Source of the DNA: an uncultured Oscillospiraceae bacterium
GTDB taxonomy: Bacteria > Bacillota > Clostridia > Oscillospirales > Oscillospiraceae
NCBI GenBank assembly: GCA_934569215.1
Contig: CAKTKF010000069.1
Coordinates: 1-6,535 of the forward strand
Direction: 5' to 3'
Length of the DNA: 6,535 nucleotides
Shown piece after piece: positions 1-5,347 of this stretch (positions are counted from its first letter, which is position 1; each line of letters starts with the position of its first letter). The translations under genes and the position numbers were made by a program. The notes beneath the pieces are model-generated. The model was not told the origin of the DNA. It saw only the letters and a program-made list of their open reading frames with translations, and ran no database searches.

Positions 1-2
1 AT

Positions 3-77
3 GGTACCGTGGCCAAGTGGTAAGGCAAAGGTCTGCAAAACCTTCATTCGCCAGTTCAAATCTGGCCGGTACCTCCA
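3..77 (+). tRNA. tRNA-Cys (anticodon GCA)
   Basis: A full cloverleaf can be drawn by eye. The 7-bp acceptor stem pairs 3-9 (GGTACCG) with 67-73 (CGGTACC). The D stem is short (GCC/GGC, 12-14 with 24-26). The anticodon stem AAGGT/ACCTT (28-32 with 40-44) closes the loop CTGCAAA (33-39), which holds anticodon GCA at 35-37. The T stem is GCCAG/CTGGC (50-54 with 62-66) with a TTCAAAT loop. The discriminator base is T (74), the identity element expected of tRNA-Cys, and CCA is encoded at 75-77. Only two bases of upstream sequence are present, so the promoter or any preceding tRNA is out of view. Confidence 0.97.
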
Positions 78-78
78 C

Positions 79-119
79 ATTCGACATCTTTCGACAGGAA
101 GATGTCGAATTTCTTTTTA
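79..119 (+). terminator. Intrinsic terminator of the tRNA-Cys transcript
   Basis: A perfect 12-bp stem pairs ATTCGACATCTT (79-90) with AAGATGTCGAAT (99-110) around an 8-nt loop, followed by a T-rich run TTCTTTTTA (111-119). It begins two bases after the encoded CCA, so it ends the tRNA transcript. Confidence 0.9.
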
Positions 120-484
120 TAACATAAGAATATTCATCTTTTGAGTAGTTTCGACATATTGGCTTGTTGAAATTTATAGAAAATACCATAAACAGTGAGG
201 AACAAGCCATAACTAAATATAAACTATACCCTTAATTCCCGCACAGTTATCCCATATCACGAAAAAATCACATATTTGTTCTAAAATATCATAATTAGTG
301 ATACTTTTACGAACTTTTTGAGCAATATATAAAGGTAATGTATGGAATAATTAGGTGCCGACTATTTGCATGAACAATTTATGAATATCACGATTTTTGC
401 AAGCAGAAACAACCATAATCACGGTAAACAGAGAGCAAAATACTTACCTTTTGTGCACATGTATGGGATAAAAATCACGGGAAT
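120..484. other. AT-rich gene-free stretch beside tRNA-Cys
   Basis: No credible coding sequence was found on either strand across about 365 bases. The composition is clearly more AT-rich than the coding part of the window. It contains an 8-bp inverted repeat, GGCTTGTT (161-168) against AACAAGCC (201-208); a short dyad, TATCA (287-291) against TGATA (299-303); and four scattered copies of ATCACG. No promoter, RNA family or attachment-site repeat could be assigned. The 3' end of the tRNA is not repeated elsewhere in the window, so an integrated element cannot be delimited here. Decayed mobile DNA is plausible but unproven. Confidence 0.5.
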
Positions 485-616
485 TTAGGCTATACGCATG
501 TTTTTGAATCCATTGTATCGTAAACATGCGTATTTTTGTGTTCTTAATTCTTTGATTGACGTTCCGGCTTCAAACTGTTTTATGGTTTGGATAATGAATT
601 CTTTGGGATACTTCAT
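485..616 (-). pseudogene. Remnant of transposase OrfA N-terminus (IS3-type HTH)
   Basis: A 43-codon minus-strand reading starts MKYPKEFIIQTIKQFEAG and continues TSIKEL. This resembles the first helix and the start of the helix-turn-helix of IS3-family OrfA (HTH_Tnp_1-type) proteins, which commonly open with MKYxxEF and carry a GxSxxEL turn. The resemblance stops after about 25 residues. The rest is unlike a transposase, and the frame closes with TAA at 485-487, whereas OrfA proteins usually have about 90-100 residues. The open frame extends upstream to 901, but that extension has no family resemblance and no ribosome binding site. Sequence identity to the family breaks off close to a 12-bp inverted repeat (492-533). 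It is most likely a dead fragment. An unrelated short hypothetical protein is the alternative. Confidence 0.45.
492..533. repeat. 12-bp perfect inverted repeat at the transposase break
   Basis: ATACGCATGTTT (492-503) and AAACATGCGTAT (522-533) are perfect reverse complements separated by 18 bases. On the plus strand a T run follows (533-537), so it could act as a weak intrinsic terminator. Its position at the end of the transposase-like reading also fits an insertion footprint or a short terminal repeat. The sequence alone does not separate these options. Confidence 0.6.
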
Positions 617-871
617 TGGCATTATCCGCCGTTCCGGATGCTCCCGAAAGCCGGAATTATTTCTGTGCAGAAAATCTGCATTTCTACGGCAAACAATATA
701 TATAATATCTATTTCGGCAGAATCCGAAAGGAATACGGAAAAGGAAGCGGATGGATCATTGAACACAATGGTTGATCGTTGAATAGGGAAACATGCGGAA
801 GTTACTCGATTTGCTTCGTTTTGAAAACTGCGGCAATCCTCAATAGCTGCATTGAGGTGCTGAACGGACAC

Positions 872-921
872 AAAACGTCCTGTGAGTCGGTTTCGATTCA
901 CGGGACGTTTTTTGCTTTTTT
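872..921 (+). terminator. Strong intrinsic terminator with no gene in front
   Basis: An 18-bp stem with two G-U pairs is formed by AAAACGTCCTGTGAGTCG (872-889) and CGATTCACGGGACGTTTT (894-911) around a GTTT loop. It is followed by a T-rich tail through 921 that is interrupted by one GC (TTTTTTGCTTTTTT). The plus orientation is clearly the stronger one; on the minus strand only TTTTG follows, so it could also weakly stop transcripts coming from the mutarotase gene. The nearest plus-strand coding-like reading is a stub, MRKLLDLLRFENCGNPQ (793-843, stop following), which I do not recognise. Confidence 0.85.
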
Positions 922-1039
922 ATAGGAAATCAACGGGAAATGCCGATAAATGTGTACGACCTTTAGCGGAGTGTGAAAGAAAACGGATATGCAAAGCCCG
1001 GCCCGTATACCTTCCTTTTCTCCAATGGTGTGCGAATAT

Positions 1040-1894
1040 TTAACGGGAATCCGTGCAGCCGGATAGCGCGATCAGCGTTTCCAGGTGTACTGCTCCTTTA
1101 CCGGGGATCAGCGGGCAATGGTTGCGGTCGTTCAGGGCATTGACGCCGCCTAATTGCGGTTCTACGCACAGAAAACCTCCGCTTCCTCCGCCATTATAGA
1201 GAATCCAGTGGTCAAAGCCCGTGACCTGATACCGGATATCCTTTCCGATATATGCCGTATTACCGGCGGAGCGGTAAAAACCGGAGATTGCCATACCGCA
1301 GGACTTTGAACCGATGCGGTAAAGCTGTTCCTGCGCATTGAGGGGGATATATCTTCCTGTGGGGATATGGCGGCTGTCCTTTTCCTGGCAGCTGTCCAGA
1401 GGAACGGAAAACCAATCCGGTTCCCGAAAAGTGGTATGCAGTCCGAAGGACAGAGGAATGGGGTCTTCACCGGGGTTTTCAATGGTGTATGCGGAAAGAA
1501 AACCTCGTTGACCCACCTGATATGTAACACGGATACGAAAGGGAAACGGGAAAATTTCGCCGGCATTTTCGTAGCACAGCGTGACCTGGTCTTCCTGCCG
1601 CTCTGTCACCCGAAAGGTCTGATGATACAGATCTCCGTGGAGATTGGCACACCGGAAGCCGTCGTTCACCGGCAAGGTATATTCCTTCCCACCAAAGACA
1701 AATCTGCCCCCGGCAGTGCGGTTTGCAGGCAGCAGCAGCGGCGCGCCGCACAGGAAGGGGTCACGGATATCCTCTGACCAGGGAACCAGAATATCCTGCC
1801 CGTGGTATTGCAGGGAAACGGGGTTTGCACCGTAGGTCGGGGCAATTTGCGCCTGCCAGCCATGGGAACGGATGGCGACGGTTTCATAGGACAT
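1040..1894 (-). CDS. Aldose 1-epimerase (galactose mutarotase) family protein
   Basis: This 284-residue protein belongs to the aldose 1-epimerase family (GalM/COG2017), which interconverts alpha and beta anomers of sugars in the cytoplasm. Family signatures are in order: LLLPANR at 53-59, the NLHG motif with His86, SFGLHTTF with His153, and FLCVEP with Glu245. In GalM enzymes of known mechanism the equivalents of these two histidines and this glutamate are the catalytic and binding residues, so the enzyme is probably active. The length is slightly shorter than classical GalM (about 330-350), which fits the shorter GalM-like subgroup. There is no signal peptide or membrane segment. The ATG at 1892-1894 is preceded by AAAAGGAG with 8-nt spacing. 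It lies 53 bp downstream of the DUF5107 gene, so the two are probably co-transcribed. Substrate specificity cannot be read from the sequence; it may act on the same sugar as its neighbour. Confidence 0.9.
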   Translation of the reverse strand: MSYETVAIRSHGWQAQIAPTYGANPVSLQYHGQDILVPWSEDIRDPFLCGAPLLLPANRTAGGRFVFGGKEYTLPVNDGFRCANLHGDLYHQTFRVTERQEDQVTLCYENAGEIFPFPFRIRVTYQVGQRGFLSAYTIENPGEDPIPLSFGLHTTFREPDWFSVPLDSCQEKDSRHIPTGRYIPLNAQEQLYRIGSKSCGMAISGFYRSAGNTAYIGKDIRYQVTGFDHWILYNGGGSGGFLCVEPQLGGVNALNDRNHCPLIPGKGAVHLETLIALSGCTDSR

Positions 1895-1915
1895 GATCCA
1901 TTCTCCTTTTGAATG

Positions 1916-1939
1916 CCCCCGGCAAATATTTGCCGGGGG
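1916..1939. repeat. Perfect 24-bp palindrome between the two operon genes
   Basis: CCCCCGGCAAAT is followed directly by its exact reverse complement, ATTTGCCGGGGG. In RNA this gives a 10-bp, GC-heavy stem with an ATAT loop. It sits just after the DUF5107 stop codon and just before the mutarotase ribosome binding site. On the minus strand the sequence after it is CATTCAAAAGG, with no T run, so it is not a canonical terminator. A partial transcription block, an mRNA-stabilising 3' hairpin or a protein binding site are the options. Confidence 0.85.
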
Positions 1940-1947
1940 GCGGACGG

Positions 1948-4900
1948 TTAAAGATGTGCGTAATAATGACAGAAGTGGCTGTCGGAGTTTCCTGAGTAGC
2001 TTTCCCGGAACAGCGCGCTTGCCCCCTCCCGGTCGCCTTCATAGAGCTTTACCAGACCCAGCAGGTACTGGTAGTAAGCCCGGTGGGCAATGGCGGGATC
2101 CTGAGCAAAGGAGATGAAGAAGGGCGTGGTAGAGAAGAAGCCGTTGTCCTTCCGATTCAGGTTGAAGCTCCAGTCCCGCTTGGCTTGCGCCATGATGTTC
2201 CACGCCTTTTGCTGCAATCCCAGGGCTTCGGCGCAGAGCGCCTGATAGTAGGGCAGTTCCCGCAGGTGCATGTTGCTGAAGAACTCAACTTCAATATCCA
2301 GAATCATCCGGTAAATGGCCTGGGCGTCCTCCTTTTTTTCCATGTGCCCCAGACACTCGGCCATATGGAACTGGTAGGGAACATATTTGCAGCGGTTCCA
2401 GATGCCGGAGCCAAGGCTCTTGGGCAGGGTAAGCGCCTTTTTCAGCAGTTCATAGCAGCCGGCATAGTCGCCGGCGGCTTTTCTCGCCATGCCCAGCTGG
2501 AACCAGGCGTACATATACTGATCCGCAATGGCGTGCTCGCCGCCCTCGCAGGCCACGAATACATGGCTCAGCAGAAGCTGCAATGCCTTTTCCGGCTGGA
2601 AGCTCTGGTTGTAAGCCTTCGCAAGCTCCACAAACAGGTCGTCCCGGCGGAAGTCACCGGCGTGAGGCTCCAGAAGCGCGATTTTTTCCCCGGCGGGCGC
2701 GCCCATCAAATCCAACAGGATCGCGGATTCATACAGTACCTGCTGTGAGCAGTTGAGGCTCCGCGCTTTTTCCATCAGCTTCACGGCCTCATCCTTCCGG
2801 TTCAGATGGGTGAAGCAGGCAATGGCCAGAGAGCGGTAGGTCATGTAATTTTCCGGCTCCTTCTCCGTGCTTTCCGCAAAAAGCCTGGCTGCGGCTTCGT
2901 ATTGGCGCTTGTCGTACAGCAGGCAGCCCAGCAGGAAGGGGGCTTTCCGGGCGTTCTGTTCCCGGGCAAAGGCCAGAACCCGGATCTCGGCCAGACGGGC
3001 AGGGTAGGTGTCGAGGATCCCGGCGGCATCTGCCAGACGGAGGGCTTCTCCGCAGTCCATGCCCTGTTTGTGGCGCAGATACGCCAGGGTATACAGGGTC
3101 ATGGTGGTATGGGTACGGTACTTGCCGAGCTGTTCCAGCAGTTTGGCAGCCAGGGCGTACTGCCCCATGGATTCCAGATCAAAAACCATATCCAGCACAG
3201 TCTGGTCGGGGGCGGAATCCAGCTTGGTGAAGAAGTGCTTTTCATCTACGCCGCCCAGCCAGCGAACCAGATTGTTCATGCAATCCTCCGCCATAACACG
3301 GTCAATGACGTCCTGAGCAGCATTTTCGTTCCCCATTTCCCGGTAGGCCAGGATCATGACCACCGGTGCCAGCGGATGCTGGGCATCCCGGCTCAGAGCC
3401 AGTTGGGCGTGGGTCAGGGCGGTTTCCGTATCGCCCTGCTGCATGGCGATACAGGCGGCTCTTGCCATGGCTTTGGCAACGGCGCTGCCGTTCCAGGCGG
3501 CCTTGCGGTACTGATCGTAGGCCTCCGCAGAGCGTTCCTGTGCTTCCAGAATCAGACCCAGCAGATAGTACGGCTCGCCGGACTGGGTGTGCATATTGAA
3601 CTTTGTCAGGGAGTCAAGACCCTTCCGGGCGTAGCGTTCCGCCTCGGACAGACGCCCCATCTGGTAGCAGTATTTTGCCATGCCCAGCAGGCAGTCCGCG
3701 TGGTAAGGATCCCGCTTCAGTCCTTCCAGCCAGTAGGCGTCCGGCATGACAGCCGGATCCCGGTACTGCTCCACATGGACGCCGGCCAGATACAGCTCGT
3801 CAGCACTGCGAACCTCGGATGCCAGCGGCATGGGATCTTTCACGGGGGGCTTTTTCAGGTTGTCCGGCGTTTCCTCCCGGTAATGGGCGATTGTTTTCCC
3901 ACCGGCGGTAACAGAAATGGTTACATGGCCATCAGGACGTGTCCAGGGGAGCATAACGGGGGAGGCTGCGTTCAGCGTCACCTGCTCCGACAAAACGGTC
4001 TCATCGCCGCAGGTGATTTCCACATGGGTGCTGCCGAAGGTTTCCGTGGCCTGAATCCAGACATGCTCCGGCTGAAGCGACAGGGCGCATTTCAGGTTCG
4101 CATAGTCCGGTGTGCCGATCTTCTGAATGGGATACCAGTACTGGGAAAATTCCTTAGTCTCGTATGGCTCCAGCCAGGCAAAATTGGGCTGGTTATCGGT
4201 GTAGGAGCCTGCCATCAGCTCGGCATACTGACCGTCGGTATCGGTCAGGGTATTCTCCCAGGTCTTGGACAGCTGGTTGTAGGCCCAGGTGAACATCTTC
4301 TTGCCGGGGGAGATGTGATGATCGCCGATGTGGACGACGCCGCAGTCTAAGCCGTGGTCATAGCCGCCGAAGAAATCATATTGGGAAGCACAGGCAAAAT
4401 AGGAGGTGGCGTCCTTCGTGTTCTTGTGCCAGGAGATGTCACGGGGAGTGGTCATATCAATGCCGTTGAAGGTGGCGTCTCCGGCAATGGGGTAGGAGAT
4501 CCGGGAGTCCAGGTAATGGAAATTCACATAGGTGACGTCCTTGGGGAAGAAAATCTGGTAGCTTTCGTTCACGGGAACCGCGGCATTTTCCCACCATAGG
4601 AAGCTCTTTGTCACGGGGGTGCGGTTGCACAGCTTCATGCGGGTTTCCAGATAAGCGCAGCCGGGTTTCAGGACGATGCCCACCGTGCCCTTCATCCGGT
4701 CGATGGGGTCGTGCTCGGACAGCCAGCAGATAACACTGCCGTCGCCGCATTCCTCCGTTTCAAAATCGCAGGGCAGAAAACCGGAGGGCCGATGGTGGTA
4801 GGGCCAGTTGAATTCCACGCCGCCGGAAATCCAGGAGCCAAGCGCCCCGATGAGACCGGGCTTGATGACATGCTGGCGGTAGAAGAAATCGTAGCCGGTG

Positions 4901-5163
4901 ACTTTATCCCGTGCGGCAAAAATCCGGCCGCCGATCTCCGGCAGAATCAGCACGTCCAGATATTCGTTTTCCAGATGGACAATGGTGTAGCTGCGCTCGA
5001 TCTTCCGTTCCCGGTTTACTTCCAGGGTGACCTTGTTGGGATAGGGGCGGCCTGTGGAGCGCTGGTGAACCCGATGCTCGGAAAACAGCGGCATTTCTTC
5101 CTTTCCCGGCTCCGGGTAGGTGGGGAGTATAAGCTGTTCCATGCGAATGGCTGCGTTGGACAT
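1948..5163 (-). CDS. DUF5107 domain protein with long TPR region
   Basis: This is a 1071-residue cytoplasmic protein with no signal peptide or membrane segment. Residues about 40-350 form a DUF5107 domain, recognised from LPEIGGRIFAARDKVTGYDF (74-93), ISGGVEFNWPYHHRP (112-126), FLWWENAAVPVN (188-199), DHHISPGKKMFTW (281-293) and the FAWLEPYETKEFSQYW stretch (328-343). The beta-strand pattern resembles galactose-mutarotase-like sandwiches. Residues about 360-435 look like a small beta domain. From about 475 to the end there are about a dozen TPR-like helical hairpins, for example 530-560, 741-771, 774-804, 841-868, 881-912 and 1027-1056. The start is the ATG at 5161-5163, which has AAAGGAGG at 5170-5177 with 6-nt spacing. 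A longer reading to 5250 adds 29 unlikely residues across the promoter. The biochemical function of DUF5107 is not known to me. The mutarotase neighbour and the sugar-type regulator point to carbohydrate binding or processing, with the TPRs as a scaffold (inference). Confidence 0.9.
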   Translation of the reverse strand: MSNAAIRMEQLILPTYPEPGKEEMPLFSEHRVHQRSTGRPYPNKVTLEVNRERKIERSYTIVHLENEYLDVLILPEIGGRIFAARDKVTGYDFFYRQHVIKPGLIGALGSWISGGVEFNWPYHHRPSGFLPCDFETEECGDGSVICWLSEHDPIDRMKGTVGIVLKPGCAYLETRMKLCNRTPVTKSFLWWENAAVPVNESYQIFFPKDVTYVNFHYLDSRISYPIAGDATFNGIDMTTPRDISWHKNTKDATSYFACASQYDFFGGYDHGLDCGVVHIGDHHISPGKKMFTWAYNQLSKTWENTLTDTDGQYAELMAGSYTDNQPNFAWLEPYETKEFSQYWYPIQKIGTPDYANLKCALSLQPEHVWIQATETFGSTHVEITCGDETVLSEQVTLNAASPVMLPWTRPDGHVTISVTAGGKTIAHYREETPDNLKKPPVKDPMPLASEVRSADELYLAGVHVEQYRDPAVMPDAYWLEGLKRDPYHADCLLGMAKYCYQMGRLSEAERYARKGLDSLTKFNMHTQSGEPYYLLGLILEAQERSAEAYDQYRKAAWNGSAVAKAMARAACIAMQQGDTETALTHAQLALSRDAQHPLAPVVMILAYREMGNENAAQDVIDRVMAEDCMNNLVRWLGGVDEKHFFTKLDSAPDQTVLDMVFDLESMGQYALAAKLLEQLGKYRTHTTMTLYTLAYLRHKQGMDCGEALRLADAAGILDTYPARLAEIRVLAFAREQNARKAPFLLGCLLYDKRQYEAAARLFAESTEKEPENYMTYRSLAIACFTHLNRKDEAVKLMEKARSLNCSQQVLYESAILLDLMGAPAGEKIALLEPHAGDFRRDDLFVELAKAYNQSFQPEKALQLLLSHVFVACEGGEHAIADQYMYAWFQLGMARKAAGDYAGCYELLKKALTLPKSLGSGIWNRCKYVPYQFHMAECLGHMEKKEDAQAIYRMILDIEVEFFSNMHLRELPYYQALCAEALGLQQKAWNIMAQAKRDWSFNLNRKDNGFFSTTPFFISFAQDPAIAHRAYYQYLLGLVKLYEGDREGASALFRESYSGNSDSHFCHYYAHL

Positions 5164-5169
5164 GGGAAT

Positions 5170-5177
5170 CCTCCTTT
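5170..5177 (-). promoter_or_regulatory. Ribosome binding site that fixes the DUF5107 start
   Basis: AAAGGAGG on the minus strand is separated by six bases from the ATG at 5161-5163. This near-perfect site decides the start against the upstream in-frame ATG at 5250, which has no such site and lies beyond the promoter candidate. Confidence 0.9.
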
Positions 5178-5215
5178 TATGGATACGTGACAGTTTTGAA
5201 TGGTTTGTTACAATC

Positions 5216-5244
5216 ATAATACTGCATATTCTACAAATAGAGAA
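5216..5244 (-). promoter_or_regulatory. Promoter candidate for the DUF5107-mutarotase operon
   Basis: On the minus strand a good -10 box, TATTAT (5216-5221), lies 17 bases from a poor -35, TTCTCT (5239-5244). Transcription would start near 5209, giving a leader of about 46 nt. A small dyad, TTGT-T-ACAA (5205-5213), sits at the predicted start point. The weak -35 fits a promoter that needs an activator, for which the divergent regulator is the obvious candidate. Other -10/-35 choices in this AT-rich gap are possible. Confidence 0.4.
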
Positions 5245-5288
5245 GTCCAAAATCCTGATAATTCTGCAATGGTTTTTAGACGAAAACC

Positions 5289-5307
5289 CCGGATTGACTT
5301 ATTCCGG
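5289..5307. promoter_or_regulatory. Inverted repeat over the regulator -35 box (operator candidate)
   Basis: CCGGA (5289-5293) and TCCGG (5303-5307) flank a 9-base spacer that contains the TTGACT -35 box of the regulator promoter. The right arm is also part of the 8-bp palindrome TTCCGGAA (5302-5309). A dimeric regulator bound here would cover the -35, which suggests negative autoregulation. The arms are short, so chance cannot be excluded. Confidence 0.3.
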
Positions 5308-5323
5308 AAAACTGTGGTATCAT
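5294..5323 (+). promoter_or_regulatory. Sigma-A type promoter of the regulator gene
   Basis: TTGACT (5294-5299) and TATCAT (5318-5323) are separated by 18 bases. Each matches the consensus in five of six positions. Transcription would begin near 5330, only a few bases ahead of the AGGAGG at 5336-5341, leaving a leader of about 18 nt. Confidence 0.7.
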
Positions 5324-5347
5324 AGGAAAAATAAAAGGAGGCCGACA

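Noticed and set aside
120..484. CRISPR array suggested by the repeated ATCACG motif
   Set aside because: The copies are only 8-9 bases long, are irregularly spaced and have no repeat-spacer structure.
498..782. 94-residue plus-strand reading
   Set aside because: It is antisense to the transposase-like fragment, has no ribosome binding site and no recognisable domain, and crosses the 12-bp inverted repeat.
617..901. N-terminal extension of the transposase-like reading to an ATG at 901
   Set aside because: The added 95 residues show no family pattern, start inside the stem of the terminator at 872-911 and lack a ribosome binding site.
78..1039. attL/attR-type duplication of the tRNA-Cys 3' end
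   Set aside because: No second copy of the T-arm/acceptor sequence was seen in the window, so no integrated element can be bounded.
2806..4350. 514-residue plus-strand open frame inside the DUF5107 gene
   Set aside because: It is the antisense shadow of a GC-rich gene whose minus-strand product has clear domains. The composition (Gly, Gln and Val rich) is typical of a shadow, and there is no start signal.
5164..5250. Longer DUF5107 start adding 29 residues
   Set aside because: The strong ribosome binding site at 5170-5177 points to the ATG at 5163. The extension would span the promoter candidate and is not typical of the family.
5120..5347. Longer regulator start at 5120 that might supply an N-terminal HTH
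   Set aside because: The extra 76 residues overlap the divergent gene and its promoter and show no LacI helix-turn-helix pattern. AGGAGG plus the promoter at 5294-5323 place the start at 5348.
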